From positions 62,001 through 126,000 of the forward strand of contig NZ_FODJ01000001.1 in NCBI RefSeq assembly GCF_900110345.1: a DNA stretch of 64,000 nt, in the 5' to 3' direction. A model generated the notes under the pieces. It saw nothing but the letters and a program-made list of their open reading frames with translations, was not told where the DNA came from and did no database searches. This DNA is from Amphibacillus marinus (GTDB taxonomy: Bacteria > Bacillota > Bacilli > Bacillales > Amphibacillaceae). The position numbers and the translations under genes were made by a program. Shown piece after piece: positions 54,523-62,432 of this stretch (the stretch's first letter is position 1; every line of letters starts with the position of its first letter).

Positions 54523-55616
54523 TATTTAACCCCCTGCTTTGCTTTTTTTGAACCTTTTAGCAGGCGAATGCCAACCCCAATTAACAACAATGACACAACC
54601 GCCATTTGCAGATATTGACTATAATAATAGTAAAGGTTGATGCCCATTATACGAATAAAATAATTAGATAGACTTGGTAGCACAATGGCATCGAATAGGT
54701 AAAACAGCCCAAGTGCTATTAAGCCGATCCCAATCCATTTCTGGTGATTAACAAAATAATTAATAATCGGAATATCATCTACCTGTTCATACTCAGCTCG
54801 ATTAGCAAGCTGTAAGGCATCAAAGAAGCTGTAGAACCAAATAATTGGAATGATAAACAGAAAGAGCCCTAAATTTAGCACATCGAGAATGTAAACCGAT
54901 AACAGAAAACCAGCCATGAGCTGTAGTCCTCTTTTTTGTAAACCAAGATACATATGTCCTGCTCCAGGGAAAATTGCTAAAATAGTTGCGAGTAGCTTAC
55001 TCTTCTTCCCGTCCTCTCGAAATTGTTTAAAATCATCAAAAATGGTTCGGTCTTTAATCTTTTCACCAGCTTGTTTTTTGTTAAGCAATTGAATGGCATC
55101 AAACATGCTGTAAATCCACAGGATGGGTAAAGCAAATAAAAAGATCGTAAATTCTGGTGTAACAACCATTCCAACAAATAATACCATTGAAATAATGCCG
55201 AAGAAGGCAGCAATGATCGTTAACCCGCGTTGTGCCAATCCCAAATAAAATTGCCCCGCACCAGGAATTAATGATAAAAGAATCGTTGTTACGCGTTCAT
55301 TTTTTAAGAAAGCATCCTGGTTAAGCTTTATCATATGCTCATTTTGCTCTATTTGGCTCATCGACCGAATGCTATTGCCCCTAATGATAAGGGTCATTAT
55401 AATATCTAGAACATTAATGATCCAGATAAATAGTGCGACGATCAGCAAGAAGTAAACGGCCTCATAGGCATACCAAAATGAATCAGCCAGGACAGCAAGG
55501 ATAAAAGCTCCGATACAGGTAATCGGATATAATAATCCTTTTAGCTTATAGCCTAGATATAAATGACCACCCCCGGGAAAAAGGGCTAAGAAAAATGCTA
55601 ATAATGGTGATTTCAT
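54522..55616 (-). CDS. Multi-pass membrane protein with three TM2-like repeats
   Basis: A 364 aa protein built from three repeats of about 100 residues. Each carries the motif P-G-[GA]-G-x-x-Y-L-G: FPGGGHLYLGYKLKG, IPGAGQFYLGLAQRG, FPGAGHMYLGLQKRG, followed by two hydrophobic helices and a F-D/A-D-x-x-x-L segment. Two further helices end the protein. The motif resembles TM2 domains; function is unknown. It lies between anti-sigma factor and LiaF-like genes, each junction overlapping by a base, so translation is coupled. Confidence 0.7.
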   Translation of the reverse strand: MKSPLLAFFLALFPGGGHLYLGYKLKGLLYPITCIGAFILAVLADSFWYAYEAVYFLLIVALFIWIINVLDIIMTLIIRGNSIRSMSQIEQNEHMIKLNQDAFLKNERVTTILLSLIPGAGQFYLGLAQRGLTIIAAFFGIISMVLFVGMVVTPEFTIFLFALPILWIYSMFDAIQLLNKKQAGEKIKDRTIFDDFKQFREDGKKSKLLATILAIFPGAGHMYLGLQKRGLQLMAGFLLSVYILDVLNLGLFLFIIPIIWFYSFFDALQLANRAEYEQVDDIPIINYFVNHQKWIGIGLIALGLFYLFDAIVLPSLSNYFIRIMGINLYYYYSQYLQMAVVSLLLIGVGIRLLKGSKKAKQGVK

Positions 55617-56044
55617 TAATTATTTCCTCCTTTAAACAGATTGAGCAGTCCTGTACTCTTCTCTAATAATTGTTCGGTAATCGAAGTTTGTTCTTGCAGG
55701 AATGATTCATCAGTAATCGTGGCCACCTCTTGAAATAGGCCAGCTAATGTTAACAGTAAGGTTAGTCCAGCAGCTAATAGAAAATGTCTGACGGTTTTAT
55801 CTAATTGCTTTCGTTTATAAGTTGAATGATTTGGTTTAATGACCTGTTTTTCTATCTTGACGAGCAACTGATCGGTAAACTGCTTAGAGACTGTCTGTTG
55901 TATTTCGGTAGCTTCAATCAGGTTTAGATAGCAATCCATACATGTCTCGCAATGTTGCAAGTGGTTCTCTACCCCTAATTCATCTCCATTTGAGAGCTGC
56001 TGCTTGTAATAGGCAGTAAGTATTTCTTTGGTGCAGTGTGTCAT
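55616..56044 (-). CDS. Anti-sigma factor with zinc-finger (zf-HC2) domain
   Basis: A 142 aa protein. The N-terminal zinc-binding motif H-x3-C-x2-C is in VENHLQHCETCMDCYLNL, the anti-sigma domain that holds an ECF sigma factor. One transmembrane helix follows at about residues 88-108 (FLLAAGLTLLLTLAGLF), then a short outside tail. It overlaps the sigma gene by one base. It should sequester that sigma until a membrane or wall signal releases it. Confidence 0.85.
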   Translation of the reverse strand: MTHCTKEILTAYYKQQLSNGDELGVENHLQHCETCMDCYLNLIEATEIQQTVSKQFTDQLLVKIEKQVIKPNHSTYKRKQLDKTVRHFLLAAGLTLLLTLAGLFQEVATITDESFLQEQTSITEQLLEKSTGLLNLFKGGNN

Positions 56045-56583
56045 TAAAAATCATCCTCCTTCCAATGTTCCTTCATCCATGCTCTCGCACGGTACAATCG
56101 CATTTTTACATTAGATTCTGCTAACTCTAGGTGGCACGCAATTTCTCGATATGACATATCTTCTAGATAATAGCATTCAACAACCGATTTGAACTTTGCT
56201 GGCATATGCTGGAGCGAAGTCTGAACACGCGTCTGTAAATCATTAACGATTACCTCTGTTTCAACATCGCCCTGATCAACCCAGTGATAATCCTGTTCAA
56301 AGTTAGAAAGATCCTCTTTACGACGTTGCTGTTTCCGTTTATAGTCAATGGATTTGTGTAACGTCATCCGACCTAACCAAGTTTTAAAACCTTCAAAACG
56401 ATAAGATGGGAGCGCATCAATCATTTTAATAAATGTTTCCTGAGCAATATCTTCAGCATCCTTTTCATTATGTACCACACTCATTGCAATTTTAAAAACG
56501 TGCTGCTTATAGCGCTCAATTAAGATTCGAATTGCTTGTGTATGCCCGTCCTGGATCTTTTTAATTAATAAATCATCATGAAT
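56044..56583 (-). CDS. ECF-type RNA polymerase sigma factor, noncanonical start
   Basis: The ATG-started frame (from 56484, 146 aa) lacks region 2.1, yet the open frame continues upstream with ITCDL-free, typical sigma sequence: LIKKIQDGHTQAIRILIERY then KQHVFKIA. Region 2 DAEDIAQETFIKMIDALPSY and region 4 CYYLEDMSYREIACHLELAE are intact. No ATG, GTG or TTG exists in frame upstream. The likely start is ATT 56583 (I-H-D-D-L-L), 9-10 bases after AGGGAGGGGGG; alternatively one base was lost from ATG-GAT-GAT. Part of a sigma/anti-sigma operon. Confidence 0.72.
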   Translation of the reverse strand: MHDDLLIKKIQDGHTQAIRILIERYKQHVFKIAMSVVHNEKDAEDIAQETFIKMIDALPSYRFEGFKTWLGRMTLHKSIDYKRKQQRRKEDLSNFEQDYHWVDQGDVETEVIVNDLQTRVQTSLQHMPAKFKSVVECYYLEDMSYREIACHLELAESNVKMRLYRARAWMKEHWKEDDF

Positions 56584-56806
56584 GATACTCGCCCCCCTCC
56601 CTTCTCTCTATCTCTCTAGACGAAAATAAAAAGGACATGACTACATTTTTTTAGAAGAAAATTTAAAAACTTTTAATGATCGCGCTTACATAAGAACAGG
56701 TACATTTATCTTAGCCTTTATAATTGTTTTACTGACGAGTATGTTACTGTTGCCCTTTACTTAATTCTACTTGAGCTACGCGCAACGGATAAACAAGCAC
56801 AAAGTA

Positions 56807-56843
56807 AAAACATGAGCCAATTCAGTATTGTGGCTCATGTTTT
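56807..56843. terminator. Terminator of the MFS exporter gene
   Basis: AAAACATGAGCCA and TGGCTCATGTTTT are exact 13-base arms with an 11-base loop, with a T-run on the minus strand just beyond. Confidence 0.85.
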
Positions 56844-56859
56844 CTTTACGTTAAACTTA

Positions 56860-58080
56860 TTATAATACCATGTTAACTGGCTTTGATTGTTGCTTTGGCT
56901 TAATTAAGAGTAAGGCAATAGCGGCACCAATACCTGATAAAATGGCTAAGGTTATGTACATCCCGTGAACGTGATCCATAATCAGTGCAATTATTGGTGG
57001 ACCAGCTGCAACACCTAAGAAACGCATACTACTATATAATGAAGTTACTGTGCCACGCACATTTTTCTCAATGCCCTCTGTGATTAGAGCATCTAAACAA
57101 GGTAAGGATACACCAATACCGATTCCGGATAGGGACAAAATAATTAAGAACCAAACAATACCGATTTCATCCTTCACAAATATGAGTGGCATACCTGCAA
57201 GTAAGTTACTAAAGACAATTAACCATTTCATCAATACTTTATTGCTGCCAATTTTCTTTCCAGTTACAAATGAGGCAATACATAAGCATAGTAAGGGGAT
57301 GGCCAAAATTAATCCTTTCATTACCCCTTTCATTTCAAAGTCTGATTCAAGTAATGATGAAAAATGAAAAAGAACTCCGAACAGGACAAACATATTTAAG
57401 CAGCCCACTAAAAAAATACTAATGAGCCAACGCCCCTTCTTTTTAAACAACGTCTTAATGTTAGCAAAAAACAGTTTAAATGTGGTTTTCTGTTCCTTCT
57501 TTTCTATTGGTGATTTAACGAGAAACGCAACTAATAAAATTGCGATTAGTGAAATAACTGGGATAAAAAGAAACGGTGCGTACCAGATTAATAAAGCCAA
57601 AGCAGCGCCAATGACTGGACTTAATACTTTTCCAAACGTATTCGCTGTTTCTATTAAGCCAAGTCCTGCACTAATTTCCTCCTCCTGCTCAAACATATCC
57701 CCTACTGTTGGTATAACAACCGGAAAAGCTCCCGCTGCTCCAATACCTTGTAAAAAGCGACCAATTAAAATGAGCAAATATGGTGAGCTTAGCTTCCATG
57801 CCGCAAAACCAGAAAGGCCACCACCAATAGCTGTAATGATTAGACTTGGGATAATGATTTTCTTGCGGCCAAGCTTGTCAGACAAATAACCCGCAAAAGG
57901 AATGAGAATAATGGCAATAATTGAATAGACCGTGATTACCATACTCGATTGAAAACTCGATATACTAAGTTCCTGCTCCAGTAAAGGTAAGATCGGGATA
58001 AGCATAGAATTTCCTAAGGTCATTACAAGTGGTATTGATGCTAAAGCAAGTAAATCCAGTTTCTTATCATTCATCATCAT
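56860..58080 (-). CDS. MFS drug/metabolite exporter, DHA1 type
   Basis: A 406 aa protein with twelve hydrophobic segments. Motif A between helices 2 and 3 is GYLSDKLGRKK and the antiporter motif C region shows in LGLIETANTFGKVLSPVIGA. Such proton antiporters export drugs or small metabolites; the substrate is unknown. Three consecutive in-frame ATG/AAT codons at the start leave the exact initiator open, and no strong ribosome binding site is seen. Confidence 0.83.
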   Translation of the reverse strand: MMMNDKKLDLLALASIPLVMTLGNSMLIPILPLLEQELSISSFQSSMVITVYSIIAIILIPFAGYLSDKLGRKKIIIPSLIITAIGGGLSGFAAWKLSSPYLLILIGRFLQGIGAAGAFPVVIPTVGDMFEQEEEISAGLGLIETANTFGKVLSPVIGAALALLIWYAPFLFIPVISLIAILLVAFLVKSPIEKKEQKTTFKLFFANIKTLFKKKGRWLISIFLVGCLNMFVLFGVLFHFSSLLESDFEMKGVMKGLILAIPLLCLCIASFVTGKKIGSNKVLMKWLIVFSNLLAGMPLIFVKDEIGIVWFLIILSLSGIGIGVSLPCLDALITEGIEKNVRGTVTSLYSSMRFLGVAAGPPIIALIMDHVHGMYITLAILSGIGAAIALLLIKPKQQSKPVNMVL

Positions 58081-58200
58081 ATCGTCCGTTTCAAGTAGAT
58101 TTTGAAGCTGTTTCTTATTATGGACGATACTGTTTTTTTCATGCTTAAAATCAGTTTAATTATTATTCTTTAACCTGTTAAGTTGTAAACAGAATTACTA

Positions 58201-58587
58201 TTAGACAGTGCAAGCCACAGCTTCAATCTCAACTTTTAATTGCGGTGTTGCTAAACCAGCCACATAAATAAGTGTCATACATGGAGTGTGATCCCCTAGA
58301 AAATCTTTAATGATGGCTACTCGCTTTGGAGCATCGATTTGATCAACCAAGAAAAAAGTGAGCTTGGTTAAGTCTGTTATGCTCATGCTAGCAGCTGTTA
58401 AGTTTTCTTTTATATTAACTAACGCCAGCTTTAGCTGCTCGATAGCTTCTTCAGGTACGCCTCCTGCTGGTGTCATCCCTACCTGACCAGATATTGTTAA
58501 CCACCTTTGCGGGTTATGCACTTCAATTTGATGCGTGTAATTTGCCAGTGGTGCATGAATGGATTGTGGGTTTCTAGCCTGTTTCAT
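58201..58587 (-). CDS. RidA family protein
   Basis: A 128 aa RidA/YjgF/Rid-family protein (SGQVGMTPAGGVP, CMTLIYVAGLATPQLKVEIE). RidA deaminates reactive enamine/imine intermediates. The usual catalytic arginine of the R-V-x-V-E context appears replaced: the end reads CMTLIYVAGLATPQLKVEIE, so it may be a Rid2-7-type paralogue without that activity. RBS AAGGTGA. Confidence 0.82.
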   Translation of the reverse strand: MKQARNPQSIHAPLANYTHQIEVHNPQRWLTISGQVGMTPAGGVPEEAIEQLKLALVNIKENLTAASMSITDLTKLTFFLVDQIDAPKRVAIIKDFLGDHTPCMTLIYVAGLATPQLKVEIEAVACTV

Positions 58588-58693
58588 AAGTAGTCACCTT
58601 TCTTTTCTATTATTATCAGATCATGACATTTATAACACAATCGTGTCAAATATGACAGAGAAACCGGTTAGGAAAAGCTGTCAATAGCTGTTC

Positions 58694-58730
58694 GAGCGTA
58701 ATTATTTCCTTTTTTAATAAATTTACGCTC
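58694..58730. repeat. Inverted repeat GAGCGTAA / TTACGCTC
   Basis: Exact 8-base arms with a 21-base A+T-rich loop lie in the divergent gap between the RidA and CAP genes. It could be an operator; the rest of that 276-base gap shows nothing clear. Confidence 0.4.
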
Positions 58731-58863
58731 TGCTACCAGCTCAATAATATTAATATAGCATACTTTTGACCTACTAACCTATTAGCTGGAAAAGTTAGGA
58801 TCGATTATGACGAAAAAAGCGTGGTATGATGACTGTGAAATTAAAACAAAGGAGTTGTATGAC

Positions 58864-59685
58864 ATGTTTAAAAAAATTGCAGTGACAGCAGTAGTATCAG
58901 CGTCATTACTGCTTGGGTTATCTACACAGGAAGTTGAAGCTTCACAGGTAAGAAAAGCTGGGCACCATTTTTCAGCGCGTGTCTTCAATATAGATTTTGA
59001 TCAATTCGAAGGCAATTGGCAGGAATGGTTAGAAGGCTATGTTAATCAATTCATGAACGATTTAGGGAAGGCAAAGCCAAACCAACCAGCAGAAGAGCAA
59101 ACTGAACAACCAACTGAAACTGAAGCACCTGCTGAGGAAGCTGAACAGCCTCAAGCTCCTGAGCCTGAACAACAAGAAAATAATGAGCAGCCAGGTGAAA
59201 CACCAGCAGAGCCTGTTGAGACACCTGAAGCAGAGGCTCCGGCAGCACCAGCACCGGCGGAACCAGTTGAAGAAAATAATCAACCAGCTGAGCAAGCAAA
59301 TACGAACTTAAATGAATTTGAACGTCAAGTTGTTGCGTTGACCAATCAAGAACGTGCTGCCAATGGTTTAGCTGCGCTAGCTATTGATGAGTCATTAAGC
59401 TCTGTAGCGCGTGAAAAATCAAACGATATGGCGAGAAATGGCTATTTCTCACATACAAGTCCAACATATGGATCACCATTTGATATGATGCAACAATTCG
59501 GTGTTAACTACCGCACAGCAGGAGAAAATATTGCCAAAGGACAGCGTAGTCCAGAAGAAGTTGTTACTGCCTGGATGAATAGCGAAGGCCACAGAGCCAA
59601 CATCTTAAATCCAAACTATACGCACATCGGAGTAGGTTTTGTCGAAAGTGGTAATCACTGGACGCAACTGTTTGTTGGTAGATAA
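58864..59685 (+). CDS. Secreted CAP-domain protein (YkwD-like)
   Basis: A 273 aa exported protein. The signal peptide MFKKIAVTAVVSASLLLGLS ends near VEA-SQ. A linker of about 75 residues (70-145) is almost only Pro, Glu, Ala, Gln and Thr. The C-terminal 120 residues form a CAP/SCP domain: VVALTNQERAANGLAAL, GYFSHTSPTYGSPFD, RTAGENIAKG, and NSEGHRANILNPNYTHIG with the conserved His and Glu. ATG 58864 follows AAAGGAG; an upstream ATG would put the signal peptide 19 residues in. Function of bacterial CAP proteins is unclear. Confidence 0.87.
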   Translation: MFKKIAVTAVVSASLLLGLSTQEVEASQVRKAGHHFSARVFNIDFDQFEGNWQEWLEGYVNQFMNDLGKAKPNQPAEEQTEQPTETEAPAEEAEQPQAPEPEQQENNEQPGETPAEPVETPEAEAPAAPAPAEPVEENNQPAEQANTNLNEFERQVVALTNQERAANGLAALAIDESLSSVAREKSNDMARNGYFSHTSPTYGSPFDMMQQFGVNYRTAGENIAKGQRSPEEVVTAWMNSEGHRANILNPNYTHIGVGFVESGNHWTQLFVGR

Positions 59686-59695
59686 GTACATTACA

Positions 59696-59731
59696 AAATA
59701 GAGACAGGCTTTCAAAAGCTTGTCTCTATTT
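59696..59731. terminator. Bidirectional terminator overlapping the ogt 3' end
   Basis: AAATAGAGACAGGCTT and AAGCTTGTCTCTATTT pair with one G-T mismatch around a short loop. On the minus strand its upstream arm encodes the last residues of Ogt (EIETSF), so gene end and terminator share sequence. Confidence 0.85.
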
Positions 59732-60245
59732 CTGTCTGCTCGTGTAGCAATAAGTATCGTTTAAAAGGTAGACCTGCACGAAATCCGGTTAGATGACCAC
59801 GTTTACCCATGACTCGGTGACAAGGTACAACGACTAAAAGCGGATTTGCTCCAATCGCACGACCAACCGCACGAACTGCTTGAGGACGTTTTATTATTTG
59901 AGCAATATCACTATATGAGCGTGTTTCACCATACGGAATTTGCTCAAGAGCTCGCCAAACCTGTAATTGAAAGGTAGTTCCAATAAGCTCTGTTGGAAAG
60001 CGCAACTGAGTAGATTTCCCATTAAAGTAATCGGTCAATTGCGCTTTGTAAAATGCAAACTGTTTATCATCCTGCTTCAGTTGATGATAGTGGAGCTTTT
60101 TTTCTGCCCATAGTCGTGCTTCCTCAAAGGAGGAGTTTGGGGAACCCATGTAGCACAAGCCACGTGCGGTTGCTAACAAGTAAAATTGTGTTTCGTTATA
60201 CAAGTAAACACTCCAATAAACAATTTCCTGCTGTTGTTTGTCCAT
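59712..60245 (-). CDS. ogt: Methylated-DNA-protein cysteine methyltransferase
   Basis: A 177 aa DNA repair protein that takes methyl groups from O6-methylguanine. The acceptor cysteine motif VVPCHRVMGKRGHLTGFRAG, the helix-turn-helix YGETRSYSDIAQIIKRPQAV and the GRAIGANPLLV arginine/asparagine segment are intact. It lacks the zinc-binding Ada domain, so it is Ogt-like. Monocistronic. Confidence 0.93.
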   Translation of the reverse strand: MDKQQQEIVYWSVYLYNETQFYLLATARGLCYMGSPNSSFEEARLWAEKKLHYHQLKQDDKQFAFYKAQLTDYFNGKSTQLRFPTELIGTTFQLQVWRALEQIPYGETRSYSDIAQIIKRPQAVRAVGRAIGANPLLVVVPCHRVMGKRGHLTGFRAGLPFKRYLLLHEQTEIETSF

Positions 60246-60341
60246 CTTATGCCCCTTTACAAACGTATGTTTGTATTAATTTTAACAAATACCAGCATGA
60301 TTGTCATTATGTTTTTTCAGTTAACAGCACTATTAAGCATA

Positions 60342-60851
60342 TTAGTTGGTTAATTGCATCGTCGTAATACATGTGAAATCATCTTTAAAACTAGAGATAG
60401 TCTCCGAGGCTGTTAGATCATCACGATTAATTTCAATTGTAAAGGTTTCATCACGAGGCAACCATAAATCAATAAATCCATTCGCTTCAGATTGTAGCTC
60501 TTCATCAATAATGACCTCTCCTTCTGTTGTTATAACAGATACCTTAAACCTTTGCTGAGGTAATTCACCCTGACAGCCGGTCAGACTATGTATTTCACAA
60601 GGGTGTGTTTCATTAATATATGGAGCTATTGAAACAAAAAATTGATCATCTGGCAATTGGTAGCTTGATTCAGTACCATCTTTCCCTGTTACAATCAATT
60701 GCTCAGCGGTAATCGAAGCTGACTGTTCACTATTGTTATTGGCACTGTAGTTGGTTACTTGTTGATAGATATCTTCTTCATCTGAGCCGAGCAAAGAGAA
60801 TAACACATACAGGCATATGATACTAAGTAGAAGCAAAATTGTTTTTTTCAT
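60342..60851 (-). CDS. cueP: CueP family copper-binding protein
   Basis: A 169 aa exported or membrane-anchored protein. The CueP signatures are seen: FVSIAPYINETHPCEIHSLT with CQGEL, ANGFIDLWLPRDETFTIEI and the terminal TCITTMQL. CueP binds copper in the envelope (periplasm in Salmonella). The N-terminal hydrophobic segment (ILLLLSIICLYVLFSLLG) is not followed by a lipobox cysteine, so it looks like a signal anchor. No copper ATPase or CopY is nearby. Confidence 0.82.
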   Translation of the reverse strand: MKKTILLLLSIICLYVLFSLLGSDEEDIYQQVTNYSANNNSEQSASITAEQLIVTGKDGTESSYQLPDDQFFVSIAPYINETHPCEIHSLTGCQGELPQQRFKVSVITTEGEVIIDEELQSEANGFIDLWLPRDETFTIEINRDDLTASETISSFKDDFTCITTMQLTN

Positions 60852-61076
60852 CAGTTATCTACTCCCTTCTTTCACTGCTCATTTTAGCTCAATTCCTTTT
60901 AGAGAAAATGACGAATTTTGTACTGTCATTAAATTTTAATAAAGATGGACAAACAATGTTCACATTTTAGTACTGAATGATACCGAATCGTTTTATGGTC
61001 ATACTTTCATCATAGCTCAAGATACATCATCTGCAATCAGTGGAAGATAGATAAAGCTCCCCATCACGTGATGCTG

Positions 61077-61115
61077 AAAAACGCCAAAAGTATTAAAAAT
61101 AACTTTTGACGTTTT
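61077..61115 (-). terminator. Terminator of the chromate transporter pair
   Basis: On the minus strand AAAACGTCAAAAGT pairs with ACTTTTGGCGTTTT (one G-T pair) and a T-run follows. Confidence 0.8.
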
Positions 61116-61142
61116 ACCATTCGTAAATAATTAACACGTTCT

Positions 61143-61727
61143 CTAGTTTAATCCAAAGTTAAAAATAATACCGACTAGGGCTGCAAAAGCAATAAAAATG
61201 ACAGGATGAAGTTGTTTAGTAGCCCTAATGTGATTTGCCAAAATATACAGGACAATTGCTAAGAAGAGTGCTCGCCAGTTCATTAATTGAATGAAACTAC
61301 CTGTTTGCCTAAAAAGGTCGAAATCGACTAAATCGATTAAAACGACAGAAAAGCCCGCTGCTGCAATTAAAGCCGTTGAGGCCGGTCTAAGCCCGTAGAA
61401 TACACCTTGAACGCCTTCGTTTGTTTTAAATTTATTAAGAAAATGCGCAACAATTACGATAATGACTATTGACGGCGTAATTAAACCAAGCGTTGCAATA
61501 ATACCGCCCGGGATACCTGCCACCATATTACCTGAGTATGTTGCCATATTGACACCAATTGCCCCCGGGGTCGATTCAGATATGGCAATCATATCTGCCA
61601 ATTGACCATAACTAAACCATCCTGTTCGGTCTGAAATATCGTATAAGAATGGTAAAGTGGCGAGCCCACCACCGACTGCGAATAGTCCAGTTTGTAAGAA
61701 TTCATAAAAGAGTCGAAGGTAGATCAT
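61143..61727 (-). CDS. Chromate transporter, short CHR subunit (second half type)
   Basis: A 194 aa membrane protein of the CHR family. It has the N-terminal signature FYEFLQTGLFAVGGGLATLP, LADMIAISESTPGAIGVN and GGIIATLGLITPSIVIIVIV. Short CHR proteins work in pairs of opposite topology; its partner is the gene before it, overlapping by four bases. Some pairs export chromate; the native anion may differ. It is very similar to the gene at 63293-63877. Confidence 0.85.
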   Translation of the reverse strand: MIYLRLFYEFLQTGLFAVGGGLATLPFLYDISDRTGWFSYGQLADMIAISESTPGAIGVNMATYSGNMVAGIPGGIIATLGLITPSIVIIVIVAHFLNKFKTNEGVQGVFYGLRPASTALIAAAGFSVVLIDLVDFDLFRQTGSFIQLMNWRALFLAIVLYILANHIRATKQLHPVIFIAFAALVGIIFNFGLN

Positions 61728-62266
61728 GACACCACTCCCTGTTGTCGCTTAGCGATAAAGCCCGCTAGCCCTGCTCCGACAATAAATAGAATTGGCGAAA
61801 GATTTGTAAAAATAGAGAGACTAAAAATGGCAATAAAAATAATAATACCAATCTTATCTACGATCGCACTTTTCCAAAGCTTTAATACAGCATTTAAAAT
61901 TAATACATAGACACTCACCCGTATCCCTGCAAATGCATTTTGTAAGATTACTGAGTCGGCAAAGTTATTAATGAACATTGCAACAATACTGATAATGACA
62001 ATAGAGGGGAAAACAACACCTAATGTAGCGATTGCCCCACCGAGCGTACCTTTTCGTTTTTGACCAATAAAGGTAGCTGTATTAACTGCAATAACACCAG
62101 GTGTTGTTTGCCCGATGGCGAAATAATCCATTAATTCCTCTTCAGTAACCCATTTTCGTTGATCAACAAGCTCACGCTGTAGTATTGGTAACATTGCGTA
62201 GCCACCACCAAAGGTCAGAGCACCAATTCTTGCAAAAGTAAGAAACAAATTTAATAATTCTTTCAT
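61724..62266 (-). CDS. Chromate transporter, short CHR subunit (first half type)
   Basis: A 180 aa CHR-family protein with FARIGALTFGGGYAMLPIL, YFAIGQTTPGVIAVN and LGGAIATLGVVFPSIVIISI. It forms the pair with the 194 aa subunit that follows; the stop-start overlap indicates equal expression. RBS GGGGGA just before the ATG. A 166-base gap separates it from the LysR gene. Confidence 0.85.
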   Translation of the reverse strand: MKELLNLFLTFARIGALTFGGGYAMLPILQRELVDQRKWVTEEELMDYFAIGQTTPGVIAVNTATFIGQKRKGTLGGAIATLGVVFPSIVIISIVAMFINNFADSVILQNAFAGIRVSVYVLILNAVLKLWKSAIVDKIGIIIFIAIFSLSIFTNLSPILFIVGAGLAGFIAKRQQGVVS

Positions 62267-62432
62267 AATATCCCCCTTATCCTATTTTAAGCTGAAATAA
62301 AAGTTAATTATCTATGGTTTTAGTATGCATTTTGTAAGTTTAAGCTGATCTTTAGCAAATGTCAAATTGACAATAAGGCAAAAACAAAATATTTACTGTG
62401 GTTAACACCGGCTCAAATTAAATGGAAAGTAG

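Noticed and set aside
59051-59299. Leu/Gln- and Cys/Phe-rich minus-strand frames
   Set aside because: They mirror the Pro/Glu/Ala linker of the CAP protein gene.
61062-61073. Palindrome CATCACGTGATG
   Set aside because: Exact but isolated, lying downstream of the CHR operon near its terminator; no promoter or target gene makes sense of it.
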